Assembly: GCF_025630775.1 (NCBI RefSeq)
Contig: NZ_JAOSZE010000019.1
Coordinates: forward strand, 105,676 to 169,675
From: Actinoplanes sp. KI2
Lineage (GTDB): Bacteria; Actinomycetota; Actinomycetes; Mycobacteriales; Micromonosporaceae
Direction: 5' to 3'
DNA: 64,000 bases
Of the stretch, positions 1 through 7,566 are shown piece after piece. Numbering within the stretch: position 1 is the stretch's first letter; each line of letters opens with the position of its first letter. The notes under the pieces were generated by a model, which saw only the letters and a program-made list of their open reading frames with translations, had not been told where the DNA came from and ran no database searches. Made by a program: the position numbers and the translations under genes.

Positions 1-293
1 CGATGTTCCTCGATCGGGGCGGCTATCTCGGCCAGGCGCTGACCTCGGCCGCGGCCCCTCCGCCGGCGAGCGCGCCGGAGGTGGGCTGGACGGCCGGCGG
101 CGTGCTGCTCGGCCTGCTGTCGACGGCCGGCGCGCTGGCGATCGCCGCCCTCCAGCTGCGGGCCGGCGAGTCCGGGGTGAGCGAGCCGGGCCTGCTGCGC
201 CGCCTGCACCTCGGCCACATCGGCGACTACGTGGCCTGGCTCTTCGCCGGCGTGGCCGCGCTCGCCCTGTTGATCGGCGCGCCGCTGCGGTGA
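1..293 (+). CDS. C-terminal part of a proton-translocating NADH-dehydrogenase-type membrane subunit (NuoL-like), truncated by window start
   Basis: Only the last 96 or so codons are inside the window; the frame is open at the left edge and stops at 291-293. Two hydrophobic helices are visible (about visible residues 30-50 and 75-93). The tail contains LHLGHIGDYVAWLFAGVAAL, the type of ending I associate with NuoL/Mrp-like proton-conducting subunits (RLHSGHxGDYVxWL). The protein would sit in the cytoplasmic membrane as an antiporter-like subunit of a respiratory or hydrogenase-like complex. The rest of its operon is outside the window, so it could equally be a hydrogenase-4-type subunit. The ATG at position 3 is probably an internal methionine. 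Confidence 0.5.
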   Translation, partial: MFLDRGGYLGQALTSAAAPPPASAPEVGWTAGGVLLGLLSTAGALAIAALQLRAGESGVSEPGLLRRLHLGHIGDYVAWLFAGVAALALLIGAPLR

Positions 294-347
294 ATTCGCG
301 GCGACCGGTCAACTTGCTTGACCGTGGCTCACTCCTTCGTGGAATGT

Positions 348-372
348 GTTTAGCTTCTGGCAGCCAGGGAAG
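348..372 (+). promoter_or_regulatory. possible SigB-type promoter upstream of the sigma-STAS gene
   Basis: GTTT at 348-351 and GGGAAG at 367-372 are separated by 15 bases. This resembles the GTTT-N(13-15)-GGGTAT class recognised by SigB/SigF-type factors. The sigma factor start is about 45 bases downstream of the second box, so autoregulation is plausible. Based only on motif likeness. Confidence 0.3.
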
Positions 373-418
373 TGTGGTTCGGTTGGCCTTTGGCAACGAA
401 TCACCGGAGGGGTCGCGC

Positions 419-1537
419 ATGCCGGTCACCGGCGAGGCGGAACCGCTCGAGGATCTTGACCTCGCTGCGGACGAATACACGCGGGCCTGCGCCGGCGCGG
501 ACGACCCGACGCGCGAGCGGCTGCGTGCCGACTTCGTCGGGCTCTCGTTGCCGTTCGCCCGGCGGCTGGCGCGGCGCTACCGCGGGCGCGGCGAGCCGAT
601 CGACGACCTGGAACAGGTGGCCCGGCTGGGGCTGGTGAAGTCGGTCAACCGGTACGACCCGGAGCGGGGCTCGTTCACCGCGTACGCGATCGTCACCATC
701 ACCGGGGAGCTCAAACGGCACTTCCGTAACCACGCCTGGGGGGTGCACGTACCGCGGCGGCTGCAGGATCTGAGCCTCGAGGTGGGCCACACCCGCGCCG
801 CGCTGACCGTCGACCTGTCCCGCCGGCCGACCGAGGACGAGATCGCCGGGCAGCTCGGCGTCGAGGTGGCCGAGGTCCGCGAGGCGCAGCTCTCCGGCGC
901 CGGGTACGCGCCGGGCTCGCTGAACGCGCACGCCGAGGGTTACGACGGCGTCGAGGTGGGCGACCTGATCGGCGCGGACGACCCGGATCTGGATCTGGTC
1001 GACGACCGGACCAGCGTGGAGCGGCTCATCTGCCGGCTGCCCGAGCGCGAGCGCCGGATCCTCGGGCTGCGCTTCTACGGCAACCTGAGCCAGGCGGAGA
1101 TCGCCCGGGACCTGGGCGTCTCCCAGATGCACGTCTCCCGGCTGCTGGCCCGCGCGCTGACCTGGCTGCGCCAGGCGATGCTGAGCGACACCCTGCCGCC
1201 CTGGGCGGGCCTCGACGAGACCGATCACCGGGTCACGGTGGCCGTCCGGTTCCGCGGGGACGTGATCGAGGCGCGGGTGTGCGGCGAGATCGACCGGGAC
1301 AACGCCGGCCACCTGCGGGACGAGTTGCTCACCGTGCTGCACGACAGCAGCCGGATCCGGCGGCTGGTCCTCGACCTGGGTGGCGTGCCGCTGCTCGACG
1401 CGGCCGGCATCGGCGTGCTGGTGGCCGTGCACGAGGCGGCGCGGGTGCGCGGCGTGCAGCTGCGGGTGACCGGGCTCCAGGCGTACGTCGAAAAGATCGT
1501 CACCGCCTCGGGGCTGCGAGACCTAATCGTGGAGTGA
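419..1537 (+). CDS. SigB/SigF-family RNA polymerase sigma factor fused to a C-terminal STAS domain
   Basis: A 372-residue protein. The start is ATG 419 because a GGAGGGG ribosome site lies 6-8 bases upstream; the frame is open further upstream to 290 but has no such signal. Sigma region 2 is at about residues 40-100 (ARRLARRYRGRGEPIDDLEQ, then GSFTAYA), region 3 near 145-165, and region 4 at about 205-255 (LPERERRILGLRFYGNLSQ followed by a helix-turn-helix). Residues about 270-372 form a STAS domain of the anti-anti-sigma class. In the signature loop, where these domains normally have D-S-S/T-G with a phosphorylated serine, this protein has D327-A328-A-G, so it cannot be switched off by phosphorylation at the usual site. 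The 3' end overlaps the convergent STAS-ATPase gene by 15 bases. Inference: a general-stress sigma factor whose own STAS domain may bind an RsbW-like anti-sigma factor. Confidence 0.88.
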   Translation: MPVTGEAEPLEDLDLAADEYTRACAGADDPTRERLRADFVGLSLPFARRLARRYRGRGEPIDDLEQVARLGLVKSVNRYDPERGSFTAYAIVTITGELKRHFRNHAWGVHVPRRLQDLSLEVGHTRAALTVDLSRRPTEDEIAGQLGVEVAEVREAQLSGAGYAPGSLNAHAEGYDGVEVGDLIGADDPDLDLVDDRTSVERLICRLPERERRILGLRFYGNLSQAEIARDLGVSQMHVSRLLARALTWLRQAMLSDTLPPWAGLDETDHRVTVAVRFRGDVIEARVCGEIDRDNAGHLRDELLTVLHDSSRIRRLVLDLGGVPLLDAAGIGVLVAVHEAARVRGVQLRVTGLQAYVEKIVTASGLRDLIVE

Positions 1538-2251
1538 GGCCCAGACGACCTTGCCGTCGTCGGTCGGCAGCCAGCCCCAGTGCACCGAGACCGCGTCCAC
1601 CAGCAGCAGGCCGCGACCGCGCTCGGTGAGGCCGGCCGACCGGTTGAGCACCGGCTCGGCGGGTGAGCCGTCCCGGACCGCGACATGCACATGCCGGGTG
1701 CGCCGGGTGATCTGCACGGTCATCATCGTGCCCGCGTGCTCGACCCCGTTGGCGACCAGCTCGCTGACCACCAGGCTGGCCGGCCCGACCAGCTCGGGCA
1801 GCTCCCAGGTCAGGCAGGCCTCGGTGACCACGTTGCGCGCGTGCCGGACCGCGCCCGCGATCGGCAGCAGCAGGTCGCTGAGCGAGGGCGGGACCACCGT
1901 GCCGGCGTCGGCCTCACGGCGGGCCTGCTCGACGCCGGGGCGAACCGTCACCCGGCCGAAACGGCCGCGCTCCAGCAGCGAGGCCACGCGCGGTGACGGG
2001 CCGCAGAGCAGGATCGGGGTGCCCGGCCAGCGGCCGGCCTGCCGGGTCACCGCGGTGAACAGGGCCAGCGCCGTGTCCGCGCCCAGCTCCATCGCCGAGA
2101 GGTCGACCAGCAGCGCCCGCGGCTGCTCGGCCAGGCACTTCAGCAGCGCCGAACGGAATCTCGGGGTGTCGGGCAGGTCGAAACGGCCGCGAACGGTGAC
2201 CACGGCGAGCCCTCCGGCCTGATCGACCGTCCACGCCAGCGGCACCGTCAT
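1523..2251 (-). CDS. STAS domain fused to RsbW-like histidine-kinase-type ATPase (anti-sigma/partner-switching protein)
   Basis: A 242-residue protein with ATG 2251 and a GGAGG site 8 bases upstream. The N-terminal half (about 1-105) is STAS-like (VVTVRGRFDLPDT, LLVDLSAMELGADTALALF) but lacks the phosphorylatable D-S-S-G loop. The C-terminal half (about 125-242) is an ATPase of the RsbW/SpoIIAB class, with the N-box-like SLVVSELVANGVEHA, the G1-like VAVRDGSP and the G2-like TERGRGLLLVDAVSVHWGW. Members of this class are anti-sigma kinases or free ATPases in partner switching. It converges on the sigma-STAS gene, so the two are good candidates for physical partners. Which half binds what is not visible from sequence. 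Confidence 0.82.
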   Translation of the reverse strand: MTVPLAWTVDQAGGLAVVTVRGRFDLPDTPRFRSALLKCLAEQPRALLVDLSAMELGADTALALFTAVTRQAGRWPGTPILLCGPSPRVASLLERGRFGRVTVRPGVEQARREADAGTVVPPSLSDLLLPIAGAVRHARNVVTEACLTWELPELVGPASLVVSELVANGVEHAGTMMTVQITRRTRHVHVAVRDGSPAEPVLNRSAGLTERGRGLLLVDAVSVHWGWLPTDDGKVVWASLHD

Positions 2252-2254
2252 GGG

Positions 2255-4138
2255 TTAAACCTCCGTTCCGTCCGGAGGATGCCCACCGCGGGCCGAGGCA
2301 AACTCGCCGACCTCCATCGCGATTATCGCGCCTGGCGGCTCGCCGGCGATCGGCAGCGGGGTGCAGGCCACCCGCACGGTCACCGTCCGGCCCCGGCGGT
2401 TGACCGCCTCCAGCACCAGCTCGGCGGTGTCCGCGTCACCGGCCAGCGCCTGCCGCACGAGCGGCCGCAGCCGGTCGACCGGCAGGCCGATGTCGAGGTT
2501 GAGCAGGTGCTGGCCGACCGCCTCGGCCGGGCGCAGGCCCCACAGGTTTTCCGCCTCCCGGTTCCACACCCGCACCCGCAGGTCGGGGTCGACCACCGCG
2601 ATGCCGGCCCGCAGCCCGGAGAGCACGGCATCCAGGAACGCGTTCGCCTCGTCCAGCTCGGTGCTGCTGCGGTGGAGCTGCTCGTTGATCGTCTGGAGCT
2701 CGTCGTTGGTCGACTGCAGCTCCTCGTTCATCGTCTCGAGCTCCTCGTTCGTGGACTGCAGCTCCTCGTTGGTGGTCTCCAGCTCCTCGACCGTCGACTG
2801 CAGCTCCTCGTTCGTGGTCTCCAGCTCCTCGTTCGTCGACTGGAGCTCCTCGTACGCGGCCTCCAGCTCGCGGTTGGCGTGCTCCAGCTCGGCGCGCAGC
2901 TGCCGGGCGGCGGTCACGTCATGGAAGATCAGCGCGACGCCGAGGAGCCCGGCGTCCGCGTCGACCAGCGGGTTGACCTGCACGTCCAGGTAGAGGGTGT
3001 CGCCCGGCCCGCGGGTGTACTCGACGTCGGACACCCGCAGCGGGCTGCGCTCGGCCAGCGCCTGCTCGATGTGCTTGCGCAGCTCGATCGGCCGGTACGA
3101 CACCTCCAGGTCCTGGAAGCGGCGGCCGACGTCGCCGACGGACAGCCCGAACAGCTCGTTGGCCCGGCGGTTGGTGAGCGCGACCAGCCCACCGGCGGTG
3201 AGCACGACCTGCGCCACCGGGTTGGTGAGCATGGCAGCGCCGCGCAGCAGCTCGAGGCCCGCGATCTGCTCGCGGACGGCGAACGGCGACGCGTCCGGTA
3301 AGACCACTCCGCCGTTGGCCACCGGGAGCCGGGACACCTTCCGGAAGATACGCCGTTTCAGGTCGATCGGCTGGAACAGGTGGGCATGGCTGAGCAACAT
3401 CTCGGCCTTGCCGAGAAACAGCGCCCCGCTGCCGAGCAGGGCGAAGTGGAACCGGCCGATGATCCGCGCCTGCGTTTCGGCGTTGAAGTACATCAGCGTA
3501 TTGCGGCAGGTCAGCACGTCGATCCGGGAGATCGGCGCGTCCTGCACGAGATCATTGCGCCCGAAGATCACCGAGCGGCGCAGATCCTTGCGGAACACGT
3601 ATCGGTTGCCGGACTGCTCGAAGTAGCGTTCCAGCAGGGCGGCCGGCACCGCCTCGATCGCCCGCACGCCGTACGTGCCGTGCCGTGCCTCGGTCAGCTG
3701 CTCCTCGTCCACATCGGTGGCGTAGATCTTCACCCGCTCCCGGAACTCCTCCGGCCCCAGGATCTCGCACAGCAGCATGGCCAGCGTGTACGCCTCCTCA
3801 CCGGAGGCGCAGCCGGCGGTCCACATCCGGATCGGAGTGCCCGGCGCCTTGGCCGCGATCATCGGAACCAGCACCTCGGTGCGCAGGCACTCCCAGGCCT
3901 CGGGATCTCGGAAGAAGGCGGTCACGTTGATCAGGATGGTGTTGAACAGCGCGGTGAACTCGTCCGGATGGACCTCCAGAAAGTCCTGATACTCCGCGTA
4001 GCCGTCGACACTGACCTGCGCCAACCGGCGGTCGACCCGGCGCATCAGGCTCGACCGCTTGTAGCCCGTGAAGTCGAAGCCCCGCAGCTCCTTCACGTGC
4101 AGCAGCAGCGCCTCGAACTTCTCGTCCACCGCGTCCAC
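2255..4138 (-). CDS. CheR-type SAM-dependent methyltransferase with coiled coil and PAS domains
   Basis: A 627-residue protein. Residues about 1-270 are CheR: SAM-binding GCASGEEAYT, FFRDPEAW and CRNTLMYFNAETQ are all present. A PAS domain follows (about 290-400). Next comes a long coiled coil built from repeats of T(N/T)EEL(E/Q)(S/T)T (about 405-495), then a second PAS domain (about 500-610). CheR enzymes methylate glutamates on chemoreceptors, but no receptor, CheA or CheW gene is nearby. This CheR-PAS and CheB-like arrangement occurs in non-chemotaxis stress signalling systems, which fits the adjoining sigma/STAS genes. The start is a GTG at 4138. The CheB gene lies 21 bases upstream in the same orientation. 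Confidence 0.88.
   Translation of the reverse strand: MDAVDEKFEALLLHVKELRGFDFTGYKRSSLMRRVDRRLAQVSVDGYAEYQDFLEVHPDEFTALFNTILINVTAFFRDPEAWECLRTEVLVPMIAAKAPGTPIRMWTAGCASGEEAYTLAMLLCEILGPEEFRERVKIYATDVDEEQLTEARHGTYGVRAIEAVPAALLERYFEQSGNRYVFRKDLRRSVIFGRNDLVQDAPISRIDVLTCRNTLMYFNAETQARIIGRFHFALLGSGALFLGKAEMLLSHAHLFQPIDLKRRIFRKVSRLPVANGGVVLPDASPFAVREQIAGLELLRGAAMLTNPVAQVVLTAGGLVALTNRRANELFGLSVGDVGRRFQDLEVSYRPIELRKHIEQALAERSPLRVSDVEYTRGPGDTLYLDVQVNPLVDADAGLLGVALIFHDVTAARQLRAELEHANRELEAAYEELQSTNEELETTNEELQSTVEELETTNEELQSTNEELETMNEELQSTNDELQTINEQLHRSSTELDEANAFLDAVLSGLRAGIAVVDPDLRVRVWNREAENLWGLRPAEAVGQHLLNLDIGLPVDRLRPLVRQALAGDADTAELVLEAVNRRGRTVTVRVACTPLPIAGEPPGAIIAMEVGEFASARGGHPPDGTEV
2640..2905 (-). repeat. 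heptad-coding repeat inside the CheR-PAS gene
   Basis: About eleven successive 21-base units coding for variants of TNEELE/QSTNEEL. Seen on the plus strand as recurring GAGCTCCTCGT blocks. It encodes the coiled-coil linker, and such internal repeats can change length by slippage. Confidence 0.75.
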
Positions 4139-4159
4139 GGCGTCACCGTACCTCAGTCG

Positions 4160-5143
4160 CTACTCGACCTGCGCCGCCGTGCTGGCGGCCATCCGGGTGA
4201 GCAGATCACGGATCAGCCGTCCGGCGCTCTCCGCGTCGTCGGCGATCCCGGCGAACCGGTCGCGGTCGGCATGATCGCGGCCGGCCATCCGGCGGCTGAG
4301 CGCCGACTTCTCCTCCAGCGCGCGCAGCGCCGTCCACAGTGCGCCCTCGGTCGCCACCGCCTGCTCGTCGATCAGGCTCTCCGGCGACCAGGCGTGGCCG
4401 ACCCGGCAGCGGTACCGCGGCTGCGGCCAGGTCTCCATCTCGAACAGGCCACCGCCGCAGCTGGGGCATCCGTACACCGCTGGCTGGTCGACGATCTGGT
4501 CGGTGGTGATCGGGACGAACGCCTCGATGGCCACCTCGGGGTCGGCCTGCGGGTCGGCCGGCGGCCGGTCCGGGATCTCCTCGGCGGTGAGCCGGGCGAT
4601 CAGCCCGCCGAGGTCGGCGGCGTCGGCGACGTGCTCCGGGCCGAGGCGGTCGATCACGGCCTGCGGCATCGACGCGTTGAGCGCGTCGCCCGGTCGCTGC
4701 GCCACCAGGACGCCGCCAGCGGCCGCGACGCTCGCGGCGCCCACCGCGCCGTCGTCGCGGCTGCCGGAGAGCACCACCGCGATCACCCGCGGGCCGGCCG
4801 AGCGGGCGGCCGAGCGGAACAGCGGGTCGACCGCCGGGCGGTGCCCGTTCTCCGAGGGGCCGTGGCTGAGCTTCAGCCGGTCGCCGAGCAGGAGCAGGTG
4901 CCGATCGGGCGGCGCCACATAGATGCGGCCCGGCACCAGCGGCTCGCCGTCGAAGGCGGTGCGCGCGGGCAGCGGGCCGGAGCGGGCGAGGATGCGCGCC
5001 AGGGCGCTGTGCGAGTCGCGCGGCATGTGCAGCACCACCAGGACCGCCGCGGCCAGGTCGGCGGGCAGACCGCCCGCCATGGCCCGGAGCGCCTCGACCC
5101 CACCGGCCGATGCGCCCACCACGACTACGTCGCGATGCGCCAC
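4160..5143 (-). CDS. orphan CheB-type protein-glutamate methylesterase
   Basis: A 327-residue protein without a receiver domain. The catalytic triad is visible: S12 in GASAGG, H39 in VVLHMP and D131 in SGSRDDGA. Active CheB enzymes hydrolyse glutamyl methyl esters. The catalytic domain ends near residue 185. The C-terminal part has CPSCGG and a later YRCRVGHAWSPE, giving a small zinc-ribbon-like C-x2-C...C-x2-H region, then a helical tail. A standalone CheB next to a CheR-PAS suggests reversible methylation of an unknown non-receptor target. The start is a GTG. Confidence 0.85.
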   Translation of the reverse strand: MAHRDVVVVGASAGGVEALRAMAGGLPADLAAAVLVVLHMPRDSHSALARILARSGPLPARTAFDGEPLVPGRIYVAPPDRHLLLLGDRLKLSHGPSENGHRPAVDPLFRSAARSAGPRVIAVVLSGSRDDGAVGAASVAAAGGVLVAQRPGDALNASMPQAVIDRLGPEHVADAADLGGLIARLTAEEIPDRPPADPQADPEVAIEAFVPITTDQIVDQPAVYGCPSCGGGLFEMETWPQPRYRCRVGHAWSPESLIDEQAVATEGALWTALRALEEKSALSRRMAGRDHADRDRFAGIADDAESAGRLIRDLLTRMAASTAAQVE

Positions 5144-5146
5144 TCC

Positions 5147-5437
5147 TTACCCTAACCCCAACGGGACGCCGGTGCCGTCGCGGCGCAGCCGCTCCCACGG
5201 GATTTCGACCGCGTTGCGCCGCCAGACCCGCCGGGCGAACTGCTCCAGCAGCCACGGCCCGCGCATCTCGTCCCGTTCGTAGCCGAGCAGCCGGCCCCAC
5301 CGGCCGCGCACGACGATCACCGCGGTGATCCGGTTGTGGTCGTCGGTGACCAGGTCGGCGATCCGGCCCAGCGGCTCGCCGCCGACGTCGGCGACCGCCC
5401 GGCCGATCAGGTCACCCACCCGTCCCCTAGGCATCAC
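5147..5437 (-). CDS. PRC-barrel domain protein
   Basis: A 96-residue protein with a beta-strand pattern typical of the PRC barrel (GRAVADVGGEPLGRIADLV, ITAVIVVRG). PRC-barrel proteins are small and often associate with photosynthetic centres, RNA processing factors or membranes; the role here is unknown. The start overlaps the end of the next PRC-barrel gene upstream (11 bases), so the two are probably co-translated. Confidence 0.7.
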   Translation of the reverse strand: MMPRGRVGDLIGRAVADVGGEPLGRIADLVTDDHNRITAVIVVRGRWGRLLGYERDEMRGPWLLEQFARRVWRRNAVEIPWERLRRDGTGVPLGLG

Positions 5438-5795
5438 CGGCCCCCGGAATCCGCCCGATCAGGTGAGCCCGCAGCCAGCCCTCCAGCGGCGGCTCGGGCA
5501 GCAGCTCGCGCGCCACCGACAGGTGCACCGCGCTGTCCACCTTCGCGACCAGGTCGTAGCCGATCCGGATCGGCGGCTGACCGGGTGGCTCGGACATCCG
5601 CCGCGCCACCGCCGAGATCCACCGGCCGAGCCCGCCGCCGATCCGCTCGCCGAGCGCCTGCTGGCCGAGCAGCAGCCCGGTCACGTACGCGTCGCCGCGC
5701 TCGTCGTAGTCGAGCTCGACGTCGTCGACCTTGCCGACCGGCTCGCCGTCCCGGTCGACGATCTGCCGGTCCAGCAGGTCGAAGCCGATGAGCAT
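5427..5795 (-). CDS. PRC-barrel domain protein
   Basis: A 122-residue protein starting with a PRC-barrel segment (IGFDLLDRQIVDRDGEPVGK, VDDVELDY). The C-terminal part has further beta-strand sequence (IRIGYDLVAKVDSAVHLSVA). It lies one base downstream of the Nramp-like transporter stop, in the same direction, and overlaps the smaller PRC gene. Probably one operon of Nramp-PRC-PRC. Function unknown; a link to ion transport is only positional. Confidence 0.7.
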   Translation of the reverse strand: MLIGFDLLDRQIVDRDGEPVGKVDDVELDYDERGDAYVTGLLLGQQALGERIGGGLGRWISAVARRMSEPPGQPPIRIGYDLVAKVDSAVHLSVARELLPEPPLEGWLRAHLIGRIPGAGDA

Positions 5796-5796
5796 G

Positions 5797-7017
5797 TCAG
5801 CCGCCTCCCATCCGGGTGATGATCATCAAGGGGACCGCGGCGACCGCGGCGATCAAGACCACGATCAGGTACGCCACGCCCAGCACGTTGGCGAGCCGGC
5901 CGTTGACCCGGTCGCCGAGATAGCCGCGGTCGTTGGCCACCACGAGGATCGGCAGGTAGGTCAGCGGCAGCGCGACGGCGCTGAACAGCAGCGTGTACTC
6001 GGTGAGCTGGATCGGGTCGATCGTGGTGAACAGCACCGCCACCCCCACCAGGATGCCCACGATGACCACGGTGTGAAACCTGGCGGCCTCCCGCGGCCGG
6101 CGCAGCTTGCCCCAGTTCCAGCCCAGGTACTGCGCCACCGTGTAGCCGGTGGAGAGCGCGGTCTCCATCGCGGCGCCGAACGTGGCCGCGAAGAACCCGA
6201 GGATCGCCACCGCCAGGCCGATCTTGCCGAGCGCGATCGCGGCCGGCATCGCCGCCTGCGACAGCGTGTCCACCGAGGCGCCCAGTGGCTGGAAGACCGC
6301 CGCCGAGGTGAGCATCAGGGCGAACGCGAGCAGCCCGCCGAGCGGGAACCCGACGAAGACGTTGACCCGGGAGGTGATCAGATCCTTGCGGGTCCACCTC
6401 TCCTCCACCGCGCCCGAGGAGAAGAAGAAGACCTCGTACGGGGTGAGCGCCGACGCGAAGAGGGCGACCGCGAAGAACCAGTAGGTGCCCCAGTCCTCCC
6501 CCGGCGGCGGCCCGGGATGCCACAGCTCGCCCGGCGAGACACCCAGCCGGAAATACGCGATCACGAACACCACCAGGGCCAGCCCGGTCAGCCCGAACAC
6601 GTTCTCCAGCACGCTGAACTTGGCCCGCCACAGCGCCGCCCAGAGCACGAACGCGACCAGCGGCACCCACAGCAGATAGCTCACGCTGGTGGCCAGCTGC
6701 AGGGCCAGCCCGACACCGCCGATCTCGGCGCCCAGGGTGAGCACGGTGACCAGCAGCGACCCGGCCAGATTGGCCAGCGCCACCCGCGGCCCGAGCCGCT
6801 CCCGCACCAGATCGAAGACCGGACGCCCGCTCACCGCGCTGACCCGGCCGCTCATTTCCGCGTACGCGCAGATGCCCACCACGCCGACCAGCAGCACCCA
6901 CGCCAGGGCGATGCCGAACCGGGCGCCCGCCTCGGCGTTCGCCACGATGTCGCCGATGTCCACGAAACCGCCGATCGCGGTCAGGATCCCGAGCGCGACG
7001 GACAGGAGGCGTTTCAT
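5797..7017 (-). CDS. Nramp-family (divergent) divalent metal transporter
   Basis: A 406-residue polytopic protein with about 11 hydrophobic helices and an Nramp-like layout. The first-helix metal-site signature, normally D-P-G-N, reads D20-I-G-D23 in VDIGDIVANAEAG. The sixth-helix MPH signature is replaced by T192-P-Y in ALTPYEVFFFSSG. Loss of the metal-binding methionine argues against an ordinary Mn/Fe transporter; magnesium-transporting Nramp relatives and other divergent groups also alter this residue. The upstream exported-protein gene overlaps by 4 bases. Family placement is good; substrate is open. Confidence 0.75.
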   Translation of the reverse strand: MKRLLSVALGILTAIGGFVDIGDIVANAEAGARFGIALAWVLLVGVVGICAYAEMSGRVSAVSGRPVFDLVRERLGPRVALANLAGSLLVTVLTLGAEIGGVGLALQLATSVSYLLWVPLVAFVLWAALWRAKFSVLENVFGLTGLALVVFVIAYFRLGVSPGELWHPGPPPGEDWGTYWFFAVALFASALTPYEVFFFSSGAVEERWTRKDLITSRVNVFVGFPLGGLLAFALMLTSAAVFQPLGASVDTLSQAAMPAAIALGKIGLAVAILGFFAATFGAAMETALSTGYTVAQYLGWNWGKLRRPREAARFHTVVIVGILVGVAVLFTTIDPIQLTEYTLLFSAVALPLTYLPILVVANDRGYLGDRVNGRLANVLGVAYLIVVLIAAVAAVPLMIITRMGGG

Positions 7018-7466
7018 TGCGCGTACGCCGTGAGGAAGTCGTCGAACTTGCCGGCGAGCTCGTCCAACCGCCGCACCCCGTCCCGCAGCGCGGCGTCGTC
7101 CGGCGCCTCCGCGGTGTCCCCGAGCGCCACCACGGCCGCGGCCAGCAGCGGGCTCAGCCGGTCACGCAGCCCCGCCGACCGCTCGTCGGGCGGCCCCTGG
7201 CTCGCGAACTTCTGCTGCGCCCCCGCGAGAGCCTTGGCCGCGTCGTCGAACGAGGTCCGCGCGAACCACACGGTCACCTTCCCGGCCAGCTCCTGCTCAC
7301 CGGTGAGCCGCCCGGTCTGCGCCGCGTCGTGCGCCGAACCGGCGACCTGCACCATCGTTCGCTCGTACGAGCGATAGTCGGCGGGTTTTGCCATGTTGTA
7401 GGCGAAGCCGGCCCACAGCGCCAGCACGGCGACCCCCGCGACCGCGACCCTGCCACGTCCGTTCAC
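7014..7466 (-). CDS. small exported or membrane-anchored protein of unknown function
   Basis: A 150-residue protein from a GTG start. It has one N-terminal hydrophobic segment (about residues 7-25, VAVAGVAVLALWAGFAYNMA) with a basic start, so a signal anchor. The rest is helical and charged, with no cysteines and no domain I recognise. Its last codons overlap the Nramp start by 4 bases, so the two are likely translationally coupled and it may be an accessory of the transporter. Confidence 0.6.
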   Translation of the reverse strand: MNGRGRVAVAGVAVLALWAGFAYNMAKPADYRSYERTMVQVAGSAHDAAQTGRLTGEQELAGKVTVWFARTSFDDAAKALAGAQQKFASQGPPDERSAGLRDRLSPLLAAAVVALGDTAEAPDDAALRDGVRRLDELAGKFDDFLTAYAQ

Positions 7467-7566
7467 GCCGGCCGTATACCCACGCCTTCAGTGGATCTCA
7501 CCTGCCGAGCACCGGAGGATCACCCGCGGCCGATTATGCGGGGCGGTCGATGGGTACGGGCAGGGC

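Noticed and set aside
290..418. 43-codon N-terminal extension of the sigma-STAS frame
   Set aside because: The ATG at 419 has a strong ribosome site and the extension has no sigma-factor homology; it overlaps the candidate promoter.
2279..3301. plus-strand frame full of VHRLELLVRGLQLLV repeats
   Set aside because: It is the antisense reading of the CheR-PAS coiled-coil repeat.
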